Origin: Halomonas sp. SSL-5
Lineage (GTDB): Bacteria; Pseudomonadota; Gammaproteobacteria; Pseudomonadales; Halomonadaceae
DNA: 64,000 nucleotides
Reading direction: 5' to 3'
Assembly: GCF_030708455.1 (NCBI RefSeq)
Contig: NZ_JAUYWF010000007.1
Location: 170,319-234,318, forward strand
The notes under the pieces are model-generated. The model searched no databases. It had not been told where the DNA came from and saw only the letters and a program-made list of their open reading frames with translations. The position numbers were made by a program, and so were the translations under genes. This document shows positions 35,485 through 43,179 of this stretch, piece by piece. Positions within the stretch are counted from its first letter, which is position 1. Every line of letters begins with the position of its first letter.

Positions 35485-35982
35485 ATGACCAACGCCTTCA
35501 ACTTCGATTCCAAGCAATTCGACACCGCTCAGCTCGAGTCGCTGTTCTTCGCTCCGGCACGCGCCTATGCCGCGCTGTCCATCGACCTGACCGAGAAGCT
35601 GGTCAACGCCCAGCTCGAGGCCTCCAGGGCCTACACCGACACCAGCCTGGCGCAGCTGCGCAGCCTGGTGGAAGTGAAAGACGCCGAGGGCCTCAAGAGC
35701 TACCTCGAAGGCCAGCAGCAGGTCGCCAAGGAGCTGACCGAGCGCCTGAAGGGCGATGCCGAGAAGGTCGTGGCCCTGCAGCAGGAGTTCGTGCAGGAGA
35801 GCCAGAAGCTGACCGAGAGCAGCGTCAAGCAGGTGCAGGAAAGCGCCCAGCAGGCCGCCAAGACCGCAACAGAGAGCGCAACCGAAAGCGTCGCTGAGAC
35901 CGCCGAGGCCGCCACCGAAACGGCTGCCAAGAGCACCAGCAGCCGGGCCGCCGCCTCCAGGGCCAAGTCTGCCCAGGCGTAA
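35485..35982 (+). CDS. Phasin family protein
   Basis: The 165-residue, highly helical acidic protein has NFDSKQFDTAQLESLFFAPARAYAALSIDLTEKLVNAQLEASRAYTD, the phasin_2 N-terminal pattern. A low-complexity Ala/Thr/Glu tail and a basic end (SSRAAASRAKSA) follow. Phasins coat polyhydroxyalkanoate granules. GAACCGGGAGTTCACC precedes the ATG. It stands alone, with a strong terminator 43 bp after its stop. No PHA synthase is in the window. Confidence 0.9.
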   Translation: MTNAFNFDSKQFDTAQLESLFFAPARAYAALSIDLTEKLVNAQLEASRAYTDTSLAQLRSLVEVKDAEGLKSYLEGQQQVAKELTERLKGDAEKVVALQQEFVQESQKLTESSVKQVQESAQQAAKTATESATESVAETAEAATETAAKSTSSRAAASRAKSAQA

Positions 35983-36024
35983 GCCTCCGGCCCGCACCGC
36001 GGGCTGACAGAGAAGTAAGCGTTC

Positions 36025-36064
36025 AACAGGCCGCCGATCCATGATCGGCGGCCTGTTTTATTTC
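36025..36064 (+). terminator. Terminator after phasin gene
   Basis: A perfect 15-bp stem, AACAGGCCGCCGATC and GATCGGCGGCCTGTT, with a 3-base loop (CAT), followed by TTATTT. Confidence 0.92.
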
Positions 36065-36082
36065 GGGGACAGACCCCGATTT
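36060..36082. repeat. REP palindrome copy 2
   Basis: ATTTCGGGG-ACAGA-CCCCGATTT directly follows the phasin terminator and precedes the higBA promoter. Confidence 0.85.
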
Positions 36083-36096
36083 CGTCATCGCGGGGC

Positions 36097-36142
36097 TTGA
36101 CTCCCAGAATGGGAGGGCGTATGTTTTCTCCCGAAATGGGAG
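36097..36142 (+). promoter_or_regulatory. higBA promoter with two operators
   Basis: A -35 TTGACT (36097-36102) and -10 TATGTT (36120-36125) are 17 bp apart. Two near-identical palindromes overlap them: CTCCCAGAATGGGAG (36101-36115, over the -35 edge) and CTCCCGAAATGGGAG (36128-36142, over the start region and ribosome site). The layout fits autorepression by HigA or the HigBA complex. Confidence 0.8.
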
Positions 36143-36148
36143 GTGCCG

Positions 36149-36445
36149 GTGAGAGTCATCGCGAAGCGAACGCTGAGAGAATTCTGGGAGCAGGGCTTTG
36201 ACGATGCCGAAACGCCCCTTACCGAGTGGTACAACATGATGTCGAAGGCGGCTTGGGCGACCCCTCAGGAGCTAAAGGCCGATATCCGTACGGCCAGTAT
36301 CCTCAAAGGGGGGCGAGTCGTCTTCAATATAGGGGGTAACAAGTATCGGGTCATCGTGGCGATTCGGTACACCCAGCAGATAGCGTGGGTCCGTTTCGTG
36401 GGCACCCATGCCCAGTATGATCGGGTTGATGCGGAGACCATATGA
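36149..36445 (+). CDS. higB: HigB-type mRNA interferase toxin
   Basis: The 98-residue toxin of the HigB family (RelE fold) starts MRVIAKRTLREFWEQGFDDAETPLTEWY and has VVFNIGGNKYRVIVAIRYTQQIAWVRFVGTHAQYD, the typical core and end. It cleaves mRNA at the ribosome. GTG 36149 is chosen because GGGAGG sits 5 bases before it; GTG 36143 is also in frame. The toxin comes before its antitoxin, as usual for higBA, and overlaps it by 4 bp. Confidence 0.9.
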   Translation: MRVIAKRTLREFWEQGFDDAETPLTEWYNMMSKAAWATPQELKADIRTASILKGGRVVFNIGGNKYRVIVAIRYTQQIAWVRFVGTHAQYDRVDAETI

Positions 36446-36795
36446 TGTATATCCAGCCGATCCACACTGATGTAGACCTCGCACGGGCTTTTGCTCGCAT
36501 GGAAGAGCTGTGGGCTGCCGAGGACGGTACCCGGGAGGCCGATGAGCTGGAAGTGCTCTCTATCCTGATCGAGAAATACGAGAATGAGCATTTTCCCATC
36601 GGGCCGTCCGATCCTGTCGAGGCCATCAAGTTTCGCATGGAGCAGCAGGGACTCAGCCAACGAGACCTTGAACCCTTCATTGGCTCGAGTGGTCGGGTAT
36701 CCGAGGTGTTGAGCCACAAGCGAACGCTCAGCCTGCGCATGATCAAACGCCTGCATGATGGGCTCAATATCCCGTATGAGAGCCTGATGGGCTAA
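36442..36795 (+). CDS. higA: HigA-type antitoxin, XRE helix-turn-helix
   Basis: The 117-residue protein has an N-terminal toxin-contact region and a C-terminal helix-turn-helix (AIKFRMEQQGLSQRDLEPFIGSSGRVSEVLSHKRTLSLRMIKRLHDGLNIP). It neutralises HigB and should bind the two palindromes upstream. It starts ATGATG, overlapping the higB TGA. Its own stop TAA is the first three bases of a REP palindrome, and it overlaps the convergent RAYT gene by 4 bp. Confidence 0.9.
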   Translation: MMYIQPIHTDVDLARAFARMEELWAAEDGTREADELEVLSILIEKYENEHFPIGPSDPVEAIKFRMEQQGLSQRDLEPFIGSSGRVSEVLSHKRTLSLRMIKRLHDGLNIPYESLMG

Positions 36796-37499
36796 TCGGG
36801 GACAGACCCCGATTTCTTGGACTTGCGGCCGGGCGTTCCCGGTACGGTGCGGCGTCCCAGCAGCTCGGCGACCTGCTGTTGGAAGTGCGTTGTGCCGAGC
36901 ACCAGGCCGCTGTGGGTGATCCGCCGGATCTCGTCGATCCGGTCTTCCGCCAGCCGGCCACGAAACAGCTCGCGGTAGGCCTGTCGCCGCGCGGCGGGGG
37001 AGGCGCCAAGTTCACGGATAGTGGCATGTGGCGTGACGATGGGGTCGGGGCTGCCCTGGGCGTTGGCGGCGTAGCTCGACCAGCGGTAGTCGGCCGGATG
37101 GGCCACCATGCCGGCCCGCACCGGGTTGAGCTCGATATAGGCATGGCAGGTCAGCAGGTAGCGGAATTCTCCCACCAGGCATGAGCGGAAACGCCCCTCG
37201 AAGAGCGCGCCGGTTCGCCGGTAGCGGCGGTTGAAGCGTTGTGCATAGACCTGGCCGAGGCGTTTCATCATGGCGCTGATGGCTTGCGGGTCGCCCCGTG
37301 GCGTGGCCAGCAGATGGACGTGGTTGGTCATCAGCACGTAGGCGTGGATGGCGATGCCGTTGTCGTGGCTGGCCTCCTCGAGCAGCTGCAGGTAGGCCAG
37401 GCAGTCTTCGGGGTCGGCGAAGCAGACGCTGCGGTTGTGGCCCCGCTGGATCAGATGCAGCGGGGTGCCGGGAAGCAGCAGACGGGCGCGGCGGGTCAT
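36792..37499 (-). CDS. REP-associated tyrosine transposase (RAYT, Y1_Tnp)
   Basis: The 235-residue single-strand DNA transposase-like protein starts ARLLLPGTPLHLIQRGHNRSVCF. It has YVLMTNHVHLLATP (the HUH motif), FRSCLVGEFRYLLTCHAYIELNPVRAGMV (with the catalytic-region Tyr) and YRWSSYAANA. RAYTs are tied to REP palindromes. Two copies bracket this gene (36793-36815 and 37595-37617), and four more lie within 6 kb. The last codons, KKSGSVPD-stop, are encoded by the REP. It may have been the source of the local spread. Confidence 0.88.
   Translation of the reverse strand: MTRRARLLLPGTPLHLIQRGHNRSVCFADPEDCLAYLQLLEEASHDNGIAIHAYVLMTNHVHLLATPRGDPQAISAMMKRLGQVYAQRFNRRYRRTGALFEGRFRSCLVGEFRYLLTCHAYIELNPVRAGMVAHPADYRWSSYAANAQGSPDPIVTPHATIRELGASPAARRQAYRELFRGRLAEDRIDEIRRITHSGLVLGTTHFQQQVAELLGRRTVPGTPGRKSKKSGSVPD
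36793..36815. repeat. REP palindrome copy 3
   Basis: TAATCGGGG-ACAGA-CCCCGATTT. On the plus strand its TAA ends higA; on the minus strand its GATTAG supplies the stop of the RAYT gene. Confidence 0.9.
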
Positions 37500-37594
37500 G
37501 GCGTTGCTCGTGACGGCGGCGGTTGCTGTCAGCGTCGACCATGCAGGGGACGATGGCCGTCAGTGAGAGTCGACGGTAGCTGTAGGTGATTCGC

Positions 37595-37617
37595 TAATCT
37601 GGGTCCGTCCCCGGTTT
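37595..37617. repeat. REP palindrome copy 4
   Basis: TAATCTGGG-TCCGT-CCCCGGTTT, a slightly degenerate copy upstream of the RAYT start. With copy 3 it flanks the RAYT gene. Confidence 0.8.
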
Positions 37618-37680
37618 TTCTTGCAGCTATGTAGTAATGTACCTACATTGTGTAGCGGGCGATGAGCCAGGAGAAACGTC

Positions 37681-37935
37681 ATGACGATCACCACGCTTTC
37701 CAGCCGTGAGCTCAACCAGGATATCGGCCGTGCCAAGAAGGCGGCACGGCATGGGCCGGTGTTCATTACTGACCGTGGCACGCCGGCTCATGTGTTATTG
37801 AGCATCGAGGACTACCGGCGGTTGATCGGAAAGAAACGTAGCCTGGTCGAGGCGCTTGCCATGCCTGGGCTGGCGGATATCCCGTTCGACCCGCCGCGGG
37901 TGAAGATCGAAAGCCGTCCTTCGGACCTGTCCTGA
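37681..37935 (+). CDS. Phd/YefM-family antitoxin
   Basis: The 84-residue protein has TTLSSRELNQDIGRAKKAARHGPVFITDRGTPAHVLLSIEDYRRL, the Phd/YefM DNA-binding N-terminal fold. A disordered toxin-binding tail follows (DIPFDPPRVKIESRPSDLS). It pairs with the PIN toxin that starts on its last base. AGGAGAAACGTC precedes the ATG. It likely represses its own operon. Confidence 0.9.
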   Translation: MTITTLSSRELNQDIGRAKKAARHGPVFITDRGTPAHVLLSIEDYRRLIGKKRSLVEALAMPGLADIPFDPPRVKIESRPSDLS

Positions 37936-38351
37936 TGTACCTGCTCGACACGAACGTCATCTCGGAACTGCGCAAGGCGGGCAGTGGCAGGGCGGATGAG
38001 CAGGTGGTGGCTTGGATATCCGGGCAGGATGCGGCCTACTTCTACGTCTCCGCCCTGACGATCATGGAGCTGGAAATCGGCGTATTGCGAGTGGAGCGCA
38101 GGGATGCCACGCAAGGCGCCTTGCTTCGCACCTGGCTGGATTCACATGTGTTGCCTGAGTTTGCCGAGCGTACCTTGCCCGTGGATACCAGCGTGGCGCT
38201 CTGCTGTGCCCGGCTACATGTTCCCGATCCGCGCGCCGAGCGCGACGCCATCATTGCCGCCACTGCCATCGTTCACGGCATGACCGTGGTGACCCGCAAT
38301 ATCGCTGATTTTGAAGCGGCCGGGGTAGCGCTGGTGAATCCTTGGGATTAA
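37935..38351 (+). CDS. PIN-domain toxin (VapC/FitB-like)
   Basis: The 138-residue ribonuclease has MYLLDTNVISELRK (first Asp), YVSALTIMELEIGVLRVERRD (Glu), RAERDAIIAATAIVHGMTVVTRNIADFEAAGV (third and fourth acidic sites) and NPWD. It would cut RNA and is held in check by the antitoxin just upstream (TGATG overlap). Its TAA at 38349 is the start of another REP palindrome. Confidence 0.92.
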   Translation: MYLLDTNVISELRKAGSGRADEQVVAWISGQDAAYFYVSALTIMELEIGVLRVERRDATQGALLRTWLDSHVLPEFAERTLPVDTSVALCCARLHVPDPRAERDAIIAATAIVHGMTVVTRNIADFEAAGVALVNPWD

Positions 38352-38371
38352 TCGGGGTCTGTCCCCGGTTT
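38349..38371. repeat. REP palindrome copy 5
   Basis: TAATCGGGG-TCTGT-CCCCGGTTT. Its first three bases are the stop codon of the PIN toxin gene. Confidence 0.88.
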
Positions 38372-38387
38372 TCTGGAGGCCAGCGCA

Positions 38388-39833
38388 ATGCCCCACTACC
38401 CCTATCTTGAACACCATGGCGGCGCCAGCGGGGTGACCGGCAGCTGCCATCGCCTGCAGATCAGTGACGACCGTGCGTTGCTGGTGGACTGCGGGCTCTT
38501 CCAGGGCCAGGATGCCGACCACGTCGATAGCTTCGAGCAGCTCAAGGTGAGCTTCCCGGTCGATGACGTGCTGGCGCTGGTGGTGACCCATGTGCATATC
38601 GACCATATCGGCCGGCTGCCCTATCTGCTGGCGGCGGGGTATCAGGGGCCGATCATTTGCTCGGTGCCCTCGGCAAGGCTGCTGCCGCTGGTGATCGAGG
38701 ATGCGCTGAAGATCGGTTTTACCCGAGACCGGGCGCTGATCGAGCGCTTCCTGGCCGAGGTGGCGGGGCGCTTGGTGGCGTTGCCTTACCGGGAGTGGCA
38801 CACCCTGGTGGACGATGCGCGCCATCGGGTGCGGGTCAAGCTCAAGCGCGCCGGGCATATCCTGGGTTCCTGCTATGTGGAGGTCGATGTGCTCGACCGG
38901 CAGCGCGGCGATACCCAGCGCACGCTGTTCTCCGGCGACCTGGGCGCGCCCTATGCGCCGCTGCTCTCGGCGCCAGAGCCGCCCTGGGGCTGCGACAGCC
39001 TGGTGCTGGAGAGCACCTATGGCGATCGCCGCCACGAGGATCGCCGCCACCGCCGCGGGCGGCTCAAGGCGGCCATCGATCGGGCGCTGGAGAATGGCGG
39101 CACGCTGGTGATCCCGGCGTTCAGCATCGGCCGCACCCAGGAGCTGCTCTACGAGCTGGAGATGCTGATCCATCAATCCTCCACATCATTCGCCAGGGCA
39201 TCCGCCAGCGCGCGCTGGCGGGAGCTGGAGATCATCGTCGACTCGCCCCTGGCGGCGCGCTTCACCGCGGTATATCGCGAGCTGAAACCCTGGTGGGACG
39301 CCGAGGCCCATGCGCGGCTGCGGGCGGGGCGCCATCCGCTCAGCTTCGAGAATCTTTATACCGTTAGCTCGCATGAGGAGCACGAGCGGACGGTGGCCTA
39401 TCTGGCCGATAGCCATCGCCCGGCGGTGGTGATCGCGGCCAGCGGCATGGTGAGTGGCGGGCGGGTGGTCAACTACCTGAAGCGCATGCTGGGCGACCCG
39501 CGCCACGCCGTGCTGTTCACCGGCTACCAGGGCACCGGCACGCCGGGGCGCGATATCCAGCGCTACGGACCCCGCGGCGGCTGGGTGGCACTCGACGGCG
39601 AGCGCATCGATATCCGCGCCCGGGTGGAGACGGTCTCGGGCTACTCGGCCCACGCCGATCAGCACGACCTGCTCAATTTCGTGCGCCGCATGCGCCGCCC
39701 GCCGCGGCATATCCGCCTGGTGCACGGCGAGCGAGACGCCCAGCAGGCGCTGCGCGAGGTGCTGCTGGCCTGGGCGGCCGAGAAGGGGCACGAGTTGGCG
39801 GTGACGCTGGGGGTGGATCTTGCCGGTGGCTGA
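38388..39833 (+). CDS. Beta-CASP metallo-beta-lactamase-fold RNase-like hydrolase
   Basis: The 481-residue protein has the metal site THVHIDHIGRLPYL (HxHxDH), GHILGSCYVEV, LFSGDLG, LVLESTYGDR, the beta-CASP insert (IPAFSIGRTQELLYELE..VDSPLAARFTAVY), SGMVSGGRVVNYLKRML and a final SGYSAHAD plus LVHGE. This is the Ysh1/CPSF-like group of RNA-processing hydrolases. Its bacterial role is unclear. GGAGG lies upstream of the ATG. Confidence 0.9.
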   Translation: MPHYPYLEHHGGASGVTGSCHRLQISDDRALLVDCGLFQGQDADHVDSFEQLKVSFPVDDVLALVVTHVHIDHIGRLPYLLAAGYQGPIICSVPSARLLPLVIEDALKIGFTRDRALIERFLAEVAGRLVALPYREWHTLVDDARHRVRVKLKRAGHILGSCYVEVDVLDRQRGDTQRTLFSGDLGAPYAPLLSAPEPPWGCDSLVLESTYGDRRHEDRRHRRGRLKAAIDRALENGGTLVIPAFSIGRTQELLYELEMLIHQSSTSFARASASARWRELEIIVDSPLAARFTAVYRELKPWWDAEAHARLRAGRHPLSFENLYTVSSHEEHERTVAYLADSHRPAVVIAASGMVSGGRVVNYLKRMLGDPRHAVLFTGYQGTGTPGRDIQRYGPRGGWVALDGERIDIRARVETVSGYSAHADQHDLLNFVRRMRRPPRHIRLVHGERDAQQALREVLLAWAAEKGHELAVTLGVDLAGG

Positions 39834-39872
39834 AATACCAACAAGGCAATTGCAGTTACCGTGTCGCCCTTT

Positions 39873-39925
39873 GTGGGAGCGCAGATTCTGCGCGATGGCT
39901 GATCGCCGATAAATCGGGCTCCCAC
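39873..39925. repeat. 53-bp GTGGGAGC palindromic repeat, copy 1
   Basis: The element opens GTGGGAGCGCAGATTCTGCG and closes AAATCGGGCTCCCAC, so its ends are inverted repeats, with an inner GCGCAGATTCTGCGC palindrome. Near-identical copy at 58494-58546 and an expanded inverted copy at 63451-63538. Confidence 0.88.
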
Positions 39926-40041
39926 ACTAGCCTTGTCTCTCTCTGCGATAGTACTGGATTTTCCCAACCCTGGTTTTCCCAATATCGAGGCTAGCTGCGA
40001 TACTCTGCCGCTAAGCTCGATCATCGTTGCAGGGAGCATGC

Positions 40042-40452
40042 ATGGCCACCATCGAACACTCCACCATTCTCAAGGCGCCGCCGGGGAGGGTCTTCGCCCT
40101 GCTGGAGCGGGTCGAGGACTTCGCCGACTACTCCGATCTGATCCACAGCATCGAGGCGCTGGGCGACGACCGCTACCGCTGGCACGTGCATGCGGTGGGG
40201 CGCGACTGGCACTTCGACGTGGAGATCACCGAGCGGCGCGCGCCGGAGTCGCTGGCCTGGGCCTCGCTGGATGGGGTGGAGAACCAGGGGCGCTATCGAC
40301 TGCGCCCGGTGGAGGGCGGCACCGAGGTCAACCTGACCCTGACCTACAAGCTGCGCAACAAGTTGCTGGAGAAGGCGGTGAACAAGGCCGCCACGCCGCT
40401 GGTGAACCGGGTGAGCCGCCAGATCCTGGAGCGGGTGGCGGAGAGGCTTTGA
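40042..40452 (+). CDS. SRPBCC-family (START-like) protein
   Basis: The 136-residue single-domain protein starts [41 protein letters not shown]. It has [47 protein letters not shown], the Bet v1/START-like pattern with a long C-terminal helix. Such proteins bind hydrophobic ligands or act in lipid or quinone processes; substrate unknown. AGGGAGC precedes the chosen ATG 40042. Confidence 0.8.
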   Translation: MATIEHSTILKAPPGRVFALLERVEDFADYSDLIHSIEALGDDRYRWHVHAVGRDWHFDVEITERRAPESLAWASLDGVENQGRYRLRPVEGGTEVNLTLTYKLRNKLLEKAVNKAATPLVNRVSRQILERVAERL

Positions 40453-40562
40453 TCCCGAAGGGCGGCGCGGCCGTTAACATTCGAACTATACTTGCTTCGA
40501 CCGGAATGGCCGGCACCGGCGCAGGGGCGTCGGGGAAGCCGTTGCCACAGGGAGGGCGGGAG

Positions 40563-41033
40563 ATGTTCAAGGAGTTCAAGGAGTTTGCCGTGCGCGGCAA
40601 CGTCGTCGACATGGCGGTGGGTATCATCATCGGTGGCGCCTTCGGCACCATCGTCACCAGCCTGGTGAATGACGTGCTGATGCCGCCGATCGGCCTGCTG
40701 ATGGGCGGGGTCGATTTCTCCAATATCTTCCTGGTGCTGAAGGGCGAGGGGCCCTACGCCACCCCGGTCGAGGCCGCGGCGGATGGGGCGGTGACCCTGA
40801 ATATCGGGCTGTTCGTCAATAACGTGATCAGCTTCCTGATCGTGGCCTTTGCAGTGTTCCTGCTGGTCAAGGGCATCAACCGCCTGCGCCGCCAGGAGGC
40901 CGCGGCGCCCACCGAGCCGGCGGCGCCACCCGAGGATATCCTGCTGCTGCGCCAGATCCGCGACAGCCTGGCCGTGCGGGGCGATAACAGCCCGGGTGAG
41001 CCGGTAGACCCGGCTTCGACGAAGATGGGCTGA
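40563..41033 (+). CDS. mscL: Large-conductance mechanosensitive channel
   Basis: The 156-residue protein starts [49 protein letters not shown] (TM1 with the gating constriction) and has [25 protein letters not shown] (TM2) and a C-terminal helix [13 protein letters not shown]. It releases solutes during hypo-osmotic shock, which fits a halophile. It is longer than E. coli MscL (136) by an acidic tail. GGGAGGGCGGGAG precedes the ATG. Longer upstream frames are shadows. Confidence 0.95.
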   Translation: MFKEFKEFAVRGNVVDMAVGIIIGGAFGTIVTSLVNDVLMPPIGLLMGGVDFSNIFLVLKGEGPYATPVEAAADGAVTLNIGLFVNNVISFLIVAFAVFLLVKGINRLRRQEAAAPTEPAAPPEDILLLRQIRDSLAVRGDNSPGEPVDPASTKMG

Positions 41034-41226
41034 ACGAGTCGTTGCAGGATCGGGGCCGGCCCCGGGGCGTTTCGGGCTATCGACTCTTGGCTATTGACCC
41101 TGAGCTATCGAACAGGGCGCCCAGATTCATAAATACTATTAGCCGGCTATCTAGCTTGGCCCGAGAGACGGGGCTATGATCACTGCTGAGGAGGCCGCGG
41201 GCCTCCCTTGAGCCTCTCTTGAGGGT

Positions 41227-41379
41227 ATGGTGATGATCAAGGCGCTGTTCTGGTGTTTCCTGGCGCTGTTCTCGCAGCTGTGGCTGCTGAGCTGGGTCGA
41301 CAGGCGGGTGGTGGGGATGCGGTTCGGGGACAAGGCAGAGAGGGACGAGCTGCCGGAAGAGGCGCGGCCGGAGGGCTGA
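41227..41379 (+). CDS. Small single-span membrane protein (50 residues)
   Basis: A short frame of ATG-GTG-ATG-ATC encodes MVMIKALFWCFLALFSQLWLL, one hydrophobic helix, then a charged tail (SWVDRRVVGMRFGDKAERDELPEEARPEG). TTGAGGGT precedes the start at poor spacing. It lies between mscL and the convergent RelE gene. No family is recognised. Coding nature rests on the coherent membrane-plus-acidic-tail pattern and codon bias. Confidence 0.45.
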   Translation: MVMIKALFWCFLALFSQLWLLSWVDRRVVGMRFGDKAERDELPEEARPEG

Positions 41380-41396
41380 CGTCTTGGTGGTTGGTG

Positions 41397-41681
41397 CTAC
41401 TGCCGCCTGTCAGCCTTGAGATAGACGCTGTTGCGATCCCGCTTGCCCACCGCGATAACCAGTATCACCAGTTCCTTGTCACGAACCTCGTAGACGAGCC
41501 GGAAACCCGCGCTGCGCAGCTTGATCTTGTAGCGGTTCTGGCTACCAGACAGGCGAGAGCCGGGGATGATGGGAGACTCGATGATAGCCCGGGGCTTCTT
41601 CTTAAACTGCTCACGGACGCTGCCATCGAGCTTGTGCCACTCCTTCAGCGCCTCGGCGCGAAAGCGAAGCTCAGAGCTCAT
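41397..41681 (-). CDS. RelE/StbE-type toxin
   Basis: The 94-residue toxin starts MSSELRFRAEALKEWHKLDGSVREQFKKK and ends YKIKLRSAGFRLVYEVRDKELVILVIAVGKRDRNSVY, the RelE/ParE fold with the usual basic strand and the terminal VGKRDRxxVY. It cleaves mRNA in the ribosome. The antitoxin gene lies just upstream and overlaps by 11 bp. Confidence 0.92.
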   Translation of the reverse strand: MSSELRFRAEALKEWHKLDGSVREQFKKKPRAIIESPIIPGSRLSGSQNRYKIKLRSAGFRLVYEVRDKELVILVIAVGKRDRNSVYLKADRRQ

Positions 41682-41919
41682 CCAGTGTCGCCGGGATCTC
41701 CGGCTGGTCGCGACGCTGGTCGGCGATGCGGTTGAGCTCGGCGTCCTCCAGTTTCTCGAGCAGCTCTTCGTAGACGGCAGCCGGAATGCAGTAGAAGGCT
41801 GGTTCGTTGCGGTTCAGCACGACGACGGGGAAGCCTTCTCCGGCTGCCACGGTGGCCATGGGGTTCTTCTTGAGCTCGGAGATGCTGGCGGTGGTTGTTG
41901 CCAGGATATGGTGGGGCAT
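41671..41919 (-). CDS. StbD/RelB-type antitoxin (Phd fold)
   Basis: The 82-residue antitoxin has ILATTTASISELKKNPMATVAAGEGFPVVVLNRNEPAFYCIPAAVYEELLEKLED, the StbD pattern, followed by a toxin-binding tail. GGAGGGTTCCTC precedes the ATG. It is first gene of the stbDE-like operon and likely autorepresses it. A REP copy lies 72 bp upstream. Confidence 0.92.
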   Translation of the reverse strand: MPHHILATTTASISELKKNPMATVAAGEGFPVVVLNRNEPAFYCIPAAVYEELLEKLEDAELNRIADQRRDQPEIPATLDEL

Positions 41920-41990
41920 GAGGAACCCTCCTTGCTTGCTTACGCCACTCTTTCTAGACCTGTTAGAAGTCTTTTAACAGGTCTTTTGGG

Positions 41991-42013
41991 TAATCGGGGT
42001 CTGTCCCCGATTA
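41991..42013. repeat. REP palindrome copy 6 (perfect)
   Basis: TAATCGGGG-TCTGT-CCCCGATTA, perfect 9-bp arms. Read on the minus strand, the TAA at 42013-42011 is the stop codon of the tus-like gene. Confidence 0.92.
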
Positions 42014-42907
42014 AGACCGATAGCGGTAGACCCTTAGGCTGGGCAGGAAGGGCTCGTCCTCGAGCTTCTCGTCGCGGCGGCGGGCGCGGGTGCGTGCCTC
42101 GGGTGGCTGCAGCGGCGGGAGGTTGTGGTCGGGGAGGCGGCCGTCGGCCGAGGGGACGAACAGCGGCAGGGCGACGTTCATGGCGCGGCGGGTGCGGCCA
42201 TCCTCCAGCGGTTCGCGGTAGAAGAGGTTGGCACGCATCAGCGGGGCCTGGCGCTGCACCTGGGCGAGGGGCTCGGCACTCGGCAGGCCGGCGAGCTTGC
42301 GCAGCTGGATGCGGATATGCGGCGCCTCGTGATCCAGGGCCAGCAGCTTCTGCTCGGCCTCGGCCACCGTGAGCTTCTTGATCGAGCGCCCGCTCGAATA
42401 CCAGGCCAGGCGCACCCGGGCCAGGGGCGCCTCGCTTGCGGGGATGGCCCGCCAGCACTGCTTGAGGTGGACCCGGGCCAGCCCCTCGCCGCGCAGGTGG
42501 TCGTGCAGGGCGGGGTGACGAAAGGGCAGCACCGCCTTGGCCTCGGGAATCAAGGCCGGGGCCTGGTCGCGAATCCGCGCGGTCAGGGCGGCGAACTCGG
42601 CCTTGGCCGTGTTGGCCGCCGCAACGGCTTCCATCACGCTCTCACTCGCCGCCACCAGACCGATATGCGCACGCGTGGCGCGGCCGTCCTGGCCATCCTG
42701 ATACCAGACATCCTGCAGCGCCCCGCGCAGCCACTCCTCGGCACGCTCGTGCTCGACCGGCTCGGGCTCGCCGAAGATCCAGCAGGCGCCGGGGGTGTGG
42801 GCATAAGCCGCGGCGACCTCGGCGGTGCGCTCGATCAGGGCATCGAACACCGCCTCCAGCTCGGCGAGCAGGCGGTACTCCGGCGGCTGGAGGTGGGGCG
42901 CCGTCAT
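42011..42907 (-). CDS. Tus-like replication terminus site-binding protein
   Basis: The 298-residue protein shows Tus-family landmarks. RVRLAWYSSGRSIKKLTVAEAEQKLLAL matches E. coli Tus RFGWANKHIIKNLxRDEVLAQL, the preceding FRHPALHDHLRG..VHLKQCWR matches its HRHLPGL..LNAYR, and the end is PFLPSLRVYRY. Tus binds Ter sites and blocks replication forks from one side. Identity is low overall, so the exact role is inferred. It starts 2 bp after yacG and ends within a REP palindrome. I saw no E. coli-type Ter sequence nearby. Confidence 0.72.
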   Translation of the reverse strand: MTAPHLQPPEYRLLAELEAVFDALIERTAEVAAAYAHTPGACWIFGEPEPVEHERAEEWLRGALQDVWYQDGQDGRATRAHIGLVAASESVMEAVAAANTAKAEFAALTARIRDQAPALIPEAKAVLPFRHPALHDHLRGEGLARVHLKQCWRAIPASEAPLARVRLAWYSSGRSIKKLTVAEAEQKLLALDHEAPHIRIQLRKLAGLPSAEPLAQVQRQAPLMRANLFYREPLEDGRTRRAMNVALPLFVPSADGRLPDHNLPPLQPPEARTRARRRDEKLEDEPFLPSLRVYRYRS

Positions 42908-42909
42908 GG

Positions 42910-43140
42910 TTATTGCTCGTCCTGGAAGGCGCGCTCGGCACGCATGATCATCTCGTCGATCTCGGTCTCGTCCATGGCCGGCTCACCGGCGATGCGGTGG
43001 CTGCCATCGGCCCAGGCGCCGAGATCGATCAGCCGGCAGCGCTTGCTGCAGAAGGGGCGGTAGGGGTTGTCCTCGCGCCATTGGACATTCTTACGGCACT
43101 GGGGGCAGGCAACTTCCAGGGGGCGATTTGAATCGGTCAT
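42910..43140 (-). CDS. yacG: DNA gyrase inhibitor YacG (zinc finger)
   Basis: The 76-residue protein has [10 protein letters not shown] and [25 protein letters not shown], the four-cysteine zinc site and the diagnostic LIDLGAW motif, then an acidic tail ([17 protein letters not shown]). YacG binds GyrB and inhibits gyrase. It lies downstream of coaE on the same strand, the usual linkage. The tus-like gene follows by 2 bp, so a gyrase regulator and a fork-arrest protein may be co-transcribed. Confidence 0.93.
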   Translation of the reverse strand: MTDSNRPLEVACPQCRKNVQWREDNPYRPFCSKRCRLIDLGAWADGSHRIAGEPAMDETEIDEMIMRAERAFQDEQ

Positions 43141-43179
43141 GGGGCTCCGGGGGTTGATTAGGTTGGTGTGGAGCGTGAG

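Noticed and set aside
39933..40562. N-terminal 210-codon extension in frame with mscL
   Set aside because: It runs through the SRPBCC gene in another frame; MscL homology begins at ATG 40563 with its own ribosome site.
35336..42013. CRISPR array made of the TAATCGGGG repeats
   Set aside because: Spacing is irregular (0.5-4 kb), the repeats lie at gene ends, and no cas genes are present. REP elements tied to the RAYT explain them.
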